Shown here: in pieces, positions 33,179 to 41,716 of the stretch
Numbering within the stretch: the stretch's first letter is position 1
How the letters are laid out: each line of letters begins with the position of its first letter
Assembly (NCBI RefSeq): GCF_000186345.1
Contig: NC_014962.1
Span: 1,240,001-1,304,000, forward strand
DNA: 64,000 nt
Origin: Isosphaera pallida ATCC 43644
GTDB taxonomy: Bacteria; Planctomycetota; Planctomycetia; Isosphaerales; Isosphaeraceae
Direction: 5' to 3'
Translations under genes and position numbers: made by a program
The notes under the pieces: model-generated
The model's database searches: none
What the model was told of the DNA's origin: nothing
The model's input: the letters and a program-made list of their open reading frames with translations, nothing else

Positions 33179-33853
33179 ATGAATGGCGCGCTCGGCGGCT
33201 CGGTCGGCTGTGCTGGCCGGTTCATCGTGTTAGAGGGACCCGACGGCTCAGGCAAATCAACCCAGGCGTCGTTGTTGGCCCAATGGCTGCGCGACGCCGG
33301 CGTTCCACTGACCACCTGCCGGGATCCTGGAGGCACCAGGTTGGGGGACCGGCTACGTTCGATCCTACTCGACCGCCACGATTGCGCCATCGACATGACC
33401 ACGGAATTGCTCCTCTACATGGCGGGACGCGCTCAGCTGGTGCGGGAACGGATTCGCCCCGCGCTGGATCAAGGCCATTGGGTGCTTTCGGATCGGTTCC
33501 TCATGTCCAACTGGGTTTACCAGTGTTTCGCCGGTGGAGTCGATGACCGCGTATTCCACCAGGTCGCCGAGGTCGCGGTTGGCTCCACGCTGCCCGACCT
33601 GACGTTGGTGCTCGACCTAGAGCTGGAAACCGCGTTGGCTCGCACGGGAGGAGCGCGGGATCGAATCGAGGACCGCTCGTGGGAATACCGCCAACGGGTT
33701 CGTCAGGGCTTTCTCGAAGCCTCCAAGCGACGAATCGCCGTCAAGCCCGAGGGGGAGGTCAGAGTTTTGGACGCCTCACCTTGCCCGGACATTCTGCTGA
33801 CTCGTCTTCAACATGAGGTTCGCCATGCCCTGGGGTTCGATCCGAGGCCATGA
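33179..33853 (+). CDS. tmk: Thymidylate kinase (dTMP kinase, Tmk)
   Basis: Tmk phosphorylates dTMP to dTDP for DNA synthesis. The 224-residue product has the P-loop RFIVLEGPDGSGKSTQ, the CRDPGGTRLGDRLRSILL segment (DP(G/E)GT), AGRAQLVRERIRPALDQGHWVLSDRFLMSNWVYQ (the DR(Y/F) motif, with the usual YxxS replaced by FLMSN) and LDLELETALART, then a LID-type RIEDRSWEYRQRVRQGF. The RT in ALARTGG gives the arginine position of the LID. The gene starts two bases after the Nudix stop and overlaps the holB frame. tmk-holB is a conserved gene pair. Confidence 0.94.
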   Translation: MNGALGGSVGCAGRFIVLEGPDGSGKSTQASLLAQWLRDAGVPLTTCRDPGGTRLGDRLRSILLDRHDCAIDMTTELLLYMAGRAQLVRERIRPALDQGHWVLSDRFLMSNWVYQCFAGGVDDRVFHQVAEVAVGSTLPDLTLVLDLELETALARTGGARDRIEDRSWEYRQRVRQGFLEASKRRIAVKPEGEVRVLDASPCPDILLTRLQHEVRHALGFDPRP

Positions 33854-34871
33854 CCAGGTGGTGGAGACCCTTCGCGCCGTTATGCATAGCGGACGGGTCC
33901 CACACGCCTTGATCTTCGCCGGTCCCGAAGGGATCGGCAAAAACGCCTTTGCGACCCGGCTAGCCCAGGCTCTGCTTTGCACCCGGTCGCCCGAGCATCG
34001 GCTGGAACCGTGTGGACAATGCCCCTCCTGCCTGCAAGTCCAAGCCGGTTCGCATCCTGACCTGTTGCGCGTGGCCAAGCCCGAGGACCGCTCCGAGTTG
34101 CCGATTCAGGCGATGCGCGAGCTTTGCCGCGACTTGGGACTCAAACCGATGAGCGGTCATCGACGCATCGCCATCATCGAGGATGCTCAGACCATGAGTG
34201 ACGAAGCGGCCAACGCCTTCCTCAAAACCCTTGAGGAACCGCCCCCGGGCGCGGTGTTGATTCTGCTGACGACCTCCACCGAGTTGATGCTCGACACCAT
34301 CCTGTCGCGCTGTCGCGTCATTCGATTTGAACCGTTGAACGAGTCCGATCTCGCCGACGTCTTGATCGACAAAGGGTTGGCCGCCTCTCCTCAAGAGGCT
34401 CGCCGGTTGGCCCACTGGGGCGACGGCAGCGTGGAACGCGCTCTGGGGCTGGCGGATCCCTCCTTCCTCAAAGCCCGTCGGGAGCTTCTCGACGCCTTGG
34501 CCCACCCCAACGGCTTCGACCCCTCAGCCCTGGCCCGCGATCTCCACGAATTCATCCAAGAGGCCGGCAAGGAGGCCACGCTCCGTCGTCGTCGCGCAGC
34601 GCTTCTCTTGGACGAACTGGCGCGATTCTTCCGCGGCGTCCTCTGGTGCAACGCCGGACTCGTTCCACCCACCCCCGACCCCGACGACCACGCGGCCATC
34701 GAGCGGCTGGGAACCCGCCTGGAACCCGAGATCGTCTTCCTGTTGGCCGAACGCTGCCTGGAAGCGCATTACCAACTGGAACGCATGGCCTACCTCCCAG
34801 CGCTTTGGGACGCGCTGGCCTGCGACTTCGATCGGCTTCTTCACGCCTCCGCTTCCAAATCGGTCCAATAA
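33825..34871 (+). CDS. holB: DNA polymerase III subunit delta' (HolB)
   Basis: A component of the clamp loader that opens the beta clamp. The 348-residue product begins MPWGSIRGHDQVVETLRAVMHSGRVPHALIFAGPEGIGKNAFATRLAQALLC. ATG 33825 has GAGG six bases upstream; ATG 33813 is in frame too. It shows the AAA+ P-loop-like GPEGIGKNA, four cysteines of a zinc site (C-x10-C-x2-C-x2-C in LLCTRSPEHRLEPCGQCPSC), IAIIEDAQTMSDEAANAFLKTLEEPPPGAVLILLTTS (DExx and SRC regions), LSRCRVIRF and the C-terminal helical collar. The start overlaps the 3' end of tmk, so the two are translated together. Confidence 0.93.
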   Translation: MPWGSIRGHDQVVETLRAVMHSGRVPHALIFAGPEGIGKNAFATRLAQALLCTRSPEHRLEPCGQCPSCLQVQAGSHPDLLRVAKPEDRSELPIQAMRELCRDLGLKPMSGHRRIAIIEDAQTMSDEAANAFLKTLEEPPPGAVLILLTTSTELMLDTILSRCRVIRFEPLNESDLADVLIDKGLAASPQEARRLAHWGDGSVERALGLADPSFLKARRELLDALAHPNGFDPSALARDLHEFIQEAGKEATLRRRRAALLLDELARFFRGVLWCNAGLVPPTPDPDDHAAIERLGTRLEPEIVFLLAERCLEAHYQLERMAYLPALWDALACDFDRLLHASASKSVQ

Positions 34872-35048
34872 ACCGGGATGATGGGATGCGTGGTGGTGCG
34901 GTAGCCGGTTCCCAGAACTTGCGCCCTAGGCGTGTGGAACGACTTCTTCGGGGGCAAAACGAGGGGATCGGTGGGAACAAGTCGCTTCCCAACCATCCGT
35001 CCTGAATTGCAACGACCCGGTGATGGTCAAGAGAACTTGATTTAGTCA

Positions 35049-36449
35049 TCAGTTTAGACAATGAAATTGACATGCCGAGCGTCGCGCGTCTGTTCCATTC
35101 GATCGTCCACTCAGGATCGCAAACACCTCAAGGGCCTGGGCGATGATTTGAGAGGGTGACGGACGTGTTGGCGTTGGACCAAAACGGACCTGGTCGAGTT
35201 GGTCGGCCAACGCCTGGAGTTGGTTCCACGCCAATTGGTCAAAGCCTAAAGCGTCCGCGGCCTGTTGCCAACGAGTCCGAAGGTCGCGTGTCGCGGGGTG
35301 AGGATGGCCCGCCGCGTCGATGCCGAGAATCCGATCTAGCTCCTTGGTCAATTCCTCGGCCAGCGTGGATGATTCGAGCGACGCCGACGTTGGGGAAGCT
35401 TGGTTTGGCGAGTTCAACTGACCGAGTCGTTCTCTCCAGAGGCGCAACGCCCTGGAGGCGCGTTGTCGTGGAGAGCGAATCCGCAGCGACCGCCAAAGCA
35501 AACCGATCAAAACAAGTCCGGCGGTTCCAACCACGAGTCCCCAGATCAGCGAAGGTTTGATTCCATCTGGACTCGGTCGGGACGCGGACCGGGTTGGGTC
35601 GAGAACCAGGGGACCATCACGCTTGGGACCGGCGAACGACGCGAACGAACGATTTGGATCAAAACGCGGTACGATCACCTGAAGTTCGAGGGTCTGACTG
35701 GAGCGCGTCACGTAGCGTTGCCAGGCGGGATCGAAGACCGAGACCACCAGCGGCGGCAACCGCAGCGATCCCATCCGCGAGGTTCGAGCCGTTGCCCGCC
35801 ACTCCAGACGGTCGGCGGCGGGTTGGAACGCTTCGAGTGGTTCCACCTCGATCCCCAGTTGGTTCCAACGCGACAGGTCGGGTGGCTGAGTCGCGCTCAA
35901 GGCCGCCGTTCCATGAATCACCAGACGGAACGACATCGGTTCATCGGGACGAACCGGGTTAGGTTCCAGGGTGACTTCGACCTTCTCCAGGCTTCCGACT
36001 CCGCCGTTGAAGCTGGGAGGACGGCCCTGAGTGGGCAAGGGGAGCACCTGCCAATCAAGCCAACCCAGAGCCAGACGCTCGCCCCGCGTTGAACGCAGAC
36101 GCAACGGGCCAACCCGCATTCGTCCTGGGCGCGTCGGCACAATCCAGACCGCCGGTCGGTCCACGATGTCGCCCGGTGATGATCCGTCGAATCGGTCAAA
36201 CTCAACCCTTCGCCAATCGGGGGAGAACCCGACGTCCCACTCCCAGGTTTCAGCCGCGTTCTGATCCCCTCTTGGTTTCTCGGACGAAATCGGTTCGGCG
36301 AGTTGGACACGCACCGCTTGGCCCACGTAGGGTTGGGAGGGGTTCCAACGCAAGCGCGACGGGGTCGGTTGGAAACCGCGTTGGTGTAAGTCAGACATCA
36401 GATACTCGATTCGCATCCCTTTCGAGACAAAGGGCCAGTGGAGCTTCAC
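35049..36449 (-). CDS. BatD-like (oxygen-tolerance family) membrane protein
   Basis: A 466-residue protein. It has immunoglobulin-like beta segments (YVGQAVRVQLAEPISSE, VWIVPTRPGRMRVGPLRLRS, LEKVEVTLEPNPVRPDEPMSFRLVIHGTAALSATQPPDL) and GSLRLPPLVVSVFDPAWQRY, then one membrane helix (LIWGLVVGTAGLVLIGLLW). A cytoplasmic alpha-helical tail of about 110 residues follows. This is the plan of BatD, which works with BatA/B (vWA) and MoxR-type ATPases. No BatA/B or MoxR gene is nearby. The N-terminus has no obvious signal peptide. The listed start is a GTG without a good ribosome site; ATG at 36416 or 36398 (MSDLHQRGF) is equally possible. Function is inferred only from family resemblance. Confidence 0.68.
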   Translation of the reverse strand: MKLHWPFVSKGMRIEYLMSDLHQRGFQPTPSRLRWNPSQPYVGQAVRVQLAEPISSEKPRGDQNAAETWEWDVGFSPDWRRVEFDRFDGSSPGDIVDRPAVWIVPTRPGRMRVGPLRLRSTRGERLALGWLDWQVLPLPTQGRPPSFNGGVGSLEKVEVTLEPNPVRPDEPMSFRLVIHGTAALSATQPPDLSRWNQLGIEVEPLEAFQPAADRLEWRATARTSRMGSLRLPPLVVSVFDPAWQRYVTRSSQTLELQVIVPRFDPNRSFASFAGPKRDGPLVLDPTRSASRPSPDGIKPSLIWGLVVGTAGLVLIGLLWRSLRIRSPRQRASRALRLWRERLGQLNSPNQASPTSASLESSTLAEELTKELDRILGIDAAGHPHPATRDLRTRWQQAADALGFDQLAWNQLQALADQLDQVRFGPTPTRPSPSQIIAQALEVFAILSGRSNGTDARRSACQFHCLN

Positions 36450-36601
36450 TTATGTGAGAAGGCCGATACTCTACAACCTAGTCTTCATTGGTCCGAGGGC
36501 GGTTCGTAGGCGCATCCATCATCGCGGCGGGATGGTCAATCCGCGGGTGGTGCAATTGTCGCTTCGATCCAAACCGGAATGTCTGGTCTCATCACCTAGA
36601 C

Positions 36602-37792
36602 TCATGAAAGCGTGGGTGTGTTTGAGGCGGGAGCGGGAGCATGATCTCGCCAGTAGGTTTCGAGATGCCGACGTGACAGGTCGTGAATGACCTGCATCGA
36701 GGCGTGGAGTGCCTCCAGGCTGGTAGCGACGTACCGTTCGCACAGCGCCGAGGCGATCTCGAAGGCGACCACGTTCTCAACGATGACACTGGCCGCTGGG
36801 ACCGCGCAGACGTCAGAGCGCTCGTAAGTGGCCGGGTGGGGAGACTTGTCGGCGAGGTTGACCGAGGGTCCGCGTTTGGCCATCGTGCTGATTGGTTTCT
36901 TGGCAGCGCGGATGAGAATTGGTTCGCCGTTGCTGAGTCCCCCTTCGATGCCACCGGCGTGGTTGGTAGGGCGTCGGAAACCGAAGCGGCGATCGTTGGG
37001 ATCGTGGTCGTGTTGGTATTCGATCGGGTCCATGACTTGGGAGCCGGGGCGTCGAGCGGCCTCGAACCCCAGACCGATTTCCACTCCCTTGATCGCTTGG
37101 ATGCTCATAACCGCAGCGGCGAGGCGAGCGTCGAGTTTGCGGTCGTGCTGGGCGTGGCTGCCCAAACCGATTGGGCAACCCGTGACGATCGTTTCCAGAA
37201 CCCCGCCCAAGGTGTCGCCGGCCTGACGCGCTTTGTCGATCGCCGCCACGATCGACGGGTCGATCTCAGGGTTGAGGGTGTAGACGGGGGAGGCGTCGCG
37301 GATCGCCCGATCCCAAGCGATCGGCGGGGCCTCAATGCCGCCGAGTTCCCGAACATAGCCGAATACGTCGATGCCCACCGCGTTGAGCAGGCAGCGGCAC
37401 ACCGCCCCCACCGCCACCCGCGCGGCGGTCTCGCGGGCGCTAGAGCGTTCGAGAACCTGACGGATGCCGGTTTGACGACTGATTGCTCCCGCGAGATCAA
37501 CGTGGCCACCGCGTGGCGCGATCGGCTCCTTGAGTCGTTCTAACTTGGCGTCGTTGTTGATCAGACGCAACGCGATCGGGGCACCCGTGGTTTGGCCGTG
37601 ATAAAGCCCAGACTCCAGGTGGATGAGGTCGGTCTCCAACGTCTGACGTTTCCCCCGACCATAACCGCCTTGACGACGCTTGAGTTCGTAGTTGATGAGT
37701 TCGACGTCAAGACGAACTCCGGCGGGGAACCCTTCCAGAATGGCCGTCAACGACGGTCCGTGCGATTCACCCGCGGTAAAGTAACGTAGCAT
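36602..37792 (-). CDS. aroC: Chorismate synthase (AroC)
   Basis: AroC eliminates phosphate from 5-enolpyruvylshikimate-3-phosphate to give chorismate, using reduced FMN. The 396-residue protein starts at ATG 37792 (MLRYFTAGESHGPSLTAILEGFPAG, family signature 1). It contains RRQGGYGRGKRQTLETD, GPRGGHVDL-like PIAPRGGHVDLAG, QVLERSSARETAARVAVGAV (signature 2) and GIEGGLSNGEPILIRAAKKPISTM with the RPTNHAGG approach. It ends in AASVIVENVVAFEIASAL. Length and motifs are standard, so it should be a functional enzyme. It is followed downstream on the same strand by the BatD-like gene, and purC precedes it by about 115 bases, likely one transcript. Confidence 0.97.
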   Translation of the reverse strand: MLRYFTAGESHGPSLTAILEGFPAGVRLDVELINYELKRRQGGYGRGKRQTLETDLIHLESGLYHGQTTGAPIALRLINNDAKLERLKEPIAPRGGHVDLAGAISRQTGIRQVLERSSARETAARVAVGAVCRCLLNAVGIDVFGYVRELGGIEAPPIAWDRAIRDASPVYTLNPEIDPSIVAAIDKARQAGDTLGGVLETIVTGCPIGLGSHAQHDRKLDARLAAAVMSIQAIKGVEIGLGFEAARRPGSQVMDPIEYQHDHDPNDRRFGFRRPTNHAGGIEGGLSNGEPILIRAAKKPISTMAKRGPSVNLADKSPHPATYERSDVCAVPAASVIVENVVAFEIASALCERYVATSLEALHASMQVIHDLSRRHLETYWRDHAPAPASNTPTLS

Positions 37793-37906
37793 GTCGGGAA
37801 GTCCAATCCGTCGAGGCACCCGGGAATGGGAATCAATCGAATGGAATCACCTTCAATCAATCAACCTGGGCGATGGCAACCAACCGACCAAGCCCAAGGA
37901 AGCGCA

Positions 37907-38818
37907 TCAGGTCCAGGGAAAGACACGCCCGGTGAGCTGTTCGTAAGCCTGAATGTACTTGTCGCGGGTCCGTCGCACGACCTCGTCAGGTAGTTCGGGG
38001 GGAGGGCTTTCACGGTCCCAGTTGGTGGCCAGCAGCCAGTCGCGGACGTATTGCTTATCAAAGGAGGGTTGGGGATGGCCGGGGTGATAACGATCCGCGG
38101 CCCAGTAGCGCGAGCTATCAGGAGTCAGCACCTCGTCAATCAGCATGAGTTCGCCTGTTTCACGGTTCATGCCCCACTCGAATTTGGTGTCGGCCAAAAT
38201 CAAACCACGTGTCAGAGCATATTCGGCAGCCTGGCGATAAAGGCGTAGGCTTTCGGTTCGCAGCTTGAGCGCCAACTCCGAACCGATCGCGTTGGCCATG
38301 ACCAGGAACGGCACGTTCTGGTCGTGACCGACCTCGGCTTTAGTGGCGGGGGTGAAGATCGGTTCATCTAATTTGGCGCATTCCAGCAGACCTGGACGCA
38401 ACGGCACACCGCATACCCGTTGGGTTTCCAGGTATTCCTTCCAGGCCGAACCCGCTAGGTAGCCCCGCACCACACACTCGAAGGGCACCACCCGCGCCGG
38501 CTTGACGACCATGACCCGCCCCATCAGGTATTCCAGAACCTCTTCAGGCAACTCCAGGCCGATTTGGTCTACCTCGGTGGAGATCAGGTGGTGGGCAACC
38601 CCAAGTCGCTCGAACCAAAACGCGCTCAGACCGGTCAAAACCCGTCCCTTGTCGGGAATCTCGGTGGGCAAGACCCAGTCAAACGCGCTGATGCGATCGG
38701 AGGCGACCAGCACGATCCGGTCGCCCAAATCATAAATGTCGCGGACTTTGCCGCGGCGGGGAACCCAAGCTCCCGGCTGCGGGTCGTGGTTCCAAGTCAA
38801 TTCGGCACCACCTTCCAA
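37907..38818 (-). CDS. purC: Phosphoribosylaminoimidazole-succinocarboxamide synthase (PurC)
   Basis: PurC joins aspartate to CAIR in purine synthesis with ATP. The 303-residue product is the long form: PRRGKVRDIYDLGDRIVLVASDRISAFDWVLPTEIPDKGRVLTGLSAFWF, then VVPFECVVRGYLAGSAWKEY, IFTPATKAEVGHDQNVPF, GLILADTKFEWG and DEVLTPDSSRYW. The listed start is TTG 38818. A second TTG at 38800, nine bases after GGAAGG, is at least as good, and would give MTWNHDPQPGAW. Both are non-ATG, and no ATG precedes the conserved core. The gene is complete and divergent from the hybrid kinase. Confidence 0.95.
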   Translation of the reverse strand: MEGGAELTWNHDPQPGAWVPRRGKVRDIYDLGDRIVLVASDRISAFDWVLPTEIPDKGRVLTGLSAFWFERLGVAHHLISTEVDQIGLELPEEVLEYLMGRVMVVKPARVVPFECVVRGYLAGSAWKEYLETQRVCGVPLRPGLLECAKLDEPIFTPATKAEVGHDQNVPFLVMANAIGSELALKLRTESLRLYRQAAEYALTRGLILADTKFEWGMNRETGELMLIDEVLTPDSSRYWAADRYHPGHPQPSFDKQYVRDWLLATNWDRESPPPELPDEVVRRTRDKYIQAYEQLTGRVFPWT

Positions 38819-39213
38819 TATCCAATTCCATTCCGACCAGACCGGGCCTTGTCACGGAATCCTGGAACAATCCCCTTCCCGTCGTTGGACTCGCGCGGCC
38901 TATTGGGTCCACCCGCGACGCGATGTCCGTCGCGGTCACGAGCGCTTCCACCGGATCAACGAACTCCGCGACACGCCGACGCGGTTGCGTTTATTGTATC
39001 ATTGCGGAGGCGAACATCACGACCTACACTTGGGCAGCAAGGCTTTCCGCTCTGATGAGATCGCTGCGCTGGTCCTGTCCCCGAAGGTTCGACTCGGCTT
39101 GGACGCACGTGTAATCTTGGATGCGTTCTTCCCGCCTTCAGCGTCCGAGTTGGCGGCCGACTTTCATTTCGCCATCTTCGTCCCGCGTCATCTTTTGGGA
39201 TCGGGTTGACTCT
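38819..39213. other. Divergent intergenic region between purC and the hybrid kinase
   Basis: About 395 bases. An AT-richer spot near 38985-39000 (GCGTTTATTGTATCATTG) could supply a plus-strand promoter. Frames crossing the region are shadows. Nothing else stands out. Confidence 0.45.
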
Positions 39214-41661
39214 ATGTCGTTCCACGCCAGACCCGAAGAGCATGTCCTTCCAACCGACTTGCCCGAATGCGATCGCGGGCCAAGGGAGTTGGATTCTTTC
39301 GTCGCCCAGGTGGCGTTGCGACTGGCCCGCCCACGGTCAATGATGGAGTTGTTCAACGAGGTTGCCCAGCTCGTTCAAACCGCTCTCAAAATCGACTTGG
39401 TCCAGATTTGGTGCCGCGACCAGGCGGAGGGTCCAATGGTCCTTCTCGCGCGGGTCGCAAGCCCCGCGCTTTGCACGAGCGCTTCATCGTGGAGCCTCAC
39501 CCCCGATCATTGTGACGAGAGGGATCGCGGCGGTCAATTAGACCAGGTTGGATGGACGAATGATTCGACGCGCTTGGAGTGGTCCACCGATCCCTTCTGG
39601 TCCGCGAATCTTGGACTCCAAAGTGGTCTCAAACGGCCTCTGACCTGGGACGGTCGGGTGGTGGGGATGTTCGAACTCTTCGCCCGCCGTCCCTTGAGTC
39701 CCGGCGAGGTGGCCTGGATCGAGGCGGTCGAGCCGTTGCTGTCAGAAGCGATCGACCGTCACCTGGTGACTGCCTCGATGCGGCGATCGCTTGACCTGCT
39801 CCGTTCGATGAGACAGGCCCAAGGTCACTACATCCTCAGCAAAGACCACCGTAAAGTCTTCGACGGGATGCTCAACGCTGCCCTGGAACTGACCGCCAGC
39901 GAGTACGGCTTTCTAAGTAGGGTGCTGACCAACGACGCGGGCCAGCCCTACATGAAGACCTTCAGCATTACCAATATCACCTGGGACGAGTCATCCCGTC
40001 GGTTCTATGAGCAAAATTTCGCCGAAGGGTTGGAGTTTCACAATCTCGACACCCTCTTCGGTCAGGTGATGGTCACTAAGGCCCCGGTGATTTCAAATCA
40101 TCCCGCGCGTGATCCCCGCGCCGGCGGTATTCCCGCGGGTCATCCACCCCTGCGGTCGTTTCTCGGCTTGCCGATCATGATGGGCGATCACATGGTGGGG
40201 CTTTTGGGTTTGGCCAATCGCCCTGGAGGCTACGACGAAGCGTTGGTCGCGTTTCTCCAACCCTTTCTCCAAACATGCGCTGGCATCATTGAAGCGCATC
40301 GGGTCGAACAGCTCCAACGTGAGACCGAAGAGGAGCTACGGCGGGCCAAACAGGCCGCCGAGGAGGCCAATCAGGCCAAGAGCCGGTTCCTGGCCAACAT
40401 CAGTCATGAGATTCGAACGCCGATCGCGGCCCTGTGCGGTTATTCCGAAATGGTTCTGGAACCTCAAATGGAGGAGCCGGAACGCCGCCAAACCTTGTTG
40501 GCCATCCGCCGCAACAGCCGCCACCTGCTGGAACTGGTGGACGACATCCTTGACTTCTCGAAGATCGAAGCCGGGGAGATGACGATCGAACATTGCCCGG
40601 TGAGTCCCCGATGGATCCTGGAAGATCTTCTTACCACAATGGGCGGCCGCGCCCGTTCCAAGGGGATTGCGATTCATCATCGCATCGTCGAGCCGATCCC
40701 CGACACCATCACGACCGACCCTACCCGTCTGCGGCAAATCCTGCTCAACTTCCTATCCAACGCCATCAAGTTCACCGACCGGGACAAGCGGATCGACCTG
40801 ATTTTGCAGGTTGAACCCGTCCCGGCGAGCGGCACCCTCCACTCCGCCGCCAACCGTCTGGTTTTCACGGTCGAAGACCAAGGCCCCGGCATCGCCCCCG
40901 AAAACCTGAGCCGGCTGTTCCAACCTTTCTGGCAGGTTGACGGATCGATTACTCGACGCTACGGCGGTACCGGTCTTGGTTTGAGCATCTCCCAACGTCT
41001 CGCTGAGTTATTGGGGGGCGTCATCGAGGTCGAGTCGGAGGTAGGTCGAGGCAGTCGGTTCCGCTTCGCCTTGCCGCTTCAAAGCGGGGTTGTCCCTTGC
41101 GTTGCTCCCACCGTCGTTTCGACGGGCCAGACAAGCTCTCTCGTTTCGTCAACGACCTCATCCAGCGAGGAGGACACCCAGTCCAGTCATTCCGAGTTCC
41201 AGCCTCGGCTTTGGGCAGCGCGCTACCCCTGGAGCAGTCGTCGTGTGCTCGTCGTCGAGGACAGTCCAGACATTCGCAATCTGATCCGCTGGGTGTTCAA
41301 GACGTTGGGCTTGCCCGCCGACTTCGCCGAGAACGGCCGCGTTGGCATCGAATGCGCTTTGAGTCAATCCTATGATCTCATTTTGATGGATCTCTCTATG
41401 CCCGAGCTGGATGGTTACTCTACTTTGGAGGAACTGCGGCGGTTGGGCTTCACCACTCTTCCGGTCGTCGCGTTGACCGCTCATGCGTTTGCCGAGGATC
41501 GCGAGAAATGCCTGGCCGCGGGCTTCAGCGCCCATTTGACCAAGCCGATCGGGTTTAAGCCGTTGGTCGAAACGTTGGTGAGGTTGCTCAACCTGGAGGA
41601 ACTCGCCACTCCTTCGGCTGGGTCGAGTTCGACGGCAACCAACTCCGCCGCCTCCGGCTGA
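39214..41661 (+). CDS. Hybrid sensor histidine kinase (GAF-GAF-HisKA-HATPase-REC)
   Basis: An 815-residue soluble kinase. The start at 39214 (MSFHARPEEH) is the first that precedes the domains. Two GAF-like sensor regions come first: about 30-200 (RPRSMMELFNEVAQLVQTALKIDLVQIWC ... VVGMFELFARR) and about 215-370 (HRKVFDGMLNAALELTASEYGFLSR ... SFLGLPIMMGDHMVGLLGLANRPGGY). A coiled coil (EELRRAKQAAEEANQAKS) leads to HisKA with phospho-His398 in NISHEIRTPI. The HATPase follows (NAIKFTD N-box, DQGPGIAPENLSRLF, GTGLGLSIS), and then a Ser/Thr-rich linker and a C-terminal receiver with phospho-acceptor Asp726 in LMDLSMPELDG and Lys in TKPI. No membrane helix is seen, so it senses a cytoplasmic signal. 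No HPt or output partner is encoded nearby. Confidence 0.93.
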   Translation: MSFHARPEEHVLPTDLPECDRGPRELDSFVAQVALRLARPRSMMELFNEVAQLVQTALKIDLVQIWCRDQAEGPMVLLARVASPALCTSASSWSLTPDHCDERDRGGQLDQVGWTNDSTRLEWSTDPFWSANLGLQSGLKRPLTWDGRVVGMFELFARRPLSPGEVAWIEAVEPLLSEAIDRHLVTASMRRSLDLLRSMRQAQGHYILSKDHRKVFDGMLNAALELTASEYGFLSRVLTNDAGQPYMKTFSITNITWDESSRRFYEQNFAEGLEFHNLDTLFGQVMVTKAPVISNHPARDPRAGGIPAGHPPLRSFLGLPIMMGDHMVGLLGLANRPGGYDEALVAFLQPFLQTCAGIIEAHRVEQLQRETEEELRRAKQAAEEANQAKSRFLANISHEIRTPIAALCGYSEMVLEPQMEEPERRQTLLAIRRNSRHLLELVDDILDFSKIEAGEMTIEHCPVSPRWILEDLLTTMGGRARSKGIAIHHRIVEPIPDTITTDPTRLRQILLNFLSNAIKFTDRDKRIDLILQVEPVPASGTLHSAANRLVFTVEDQGPGIAPENLSRLFQPFWQVDGSITRRYGGTGLGLSISQRLAELLGGVIEVESEVGRGSRFRFALPLQSGVVPCVAPTVVSTGQTSSLVSSTTSSSEEDTQSSHSEFQPRLWAARYPWSSRRVLVVEDSPDIRNLIRWVFKTLGLPADFAENGRVGIECALSQSYDLILMDLSMPELDGYSTLEELRRLGFTTLPVVALTAHAFAEDREKCLAAGFSAHLTKPIGFKPLVETLVRLLNLEELATPSAGSSSTATNSAASG

Positions 41662-41671
41662 GGCGGCGGAG
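41643..41671. terminator. Strong GC hairpin at the end of the hybrid kinase gene
   Basis: CTCCGCCGCCTC (41643-41654) is perfectly complementary to GAGGCGGCGGAG (41660-41671), with a 5-base loop containing the start of the stop codon. It lies between convergent genes. There is no T-run, so it probably acts as a bidirectional roadblock or processing structure rather than a classical intrinsic terminator. Confidence 0.5.
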
Positions 41672-41716
41672 CACCCGCGGCGCATCCGCCCGGTGCGCCT
41701 CACCAATGTTTTCATT

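Noticed and set aside
37105-37509. Second minus-strand ORF inside aroC
   Set aside because: Out-of-frame shadow of a complete chorismate synthase.
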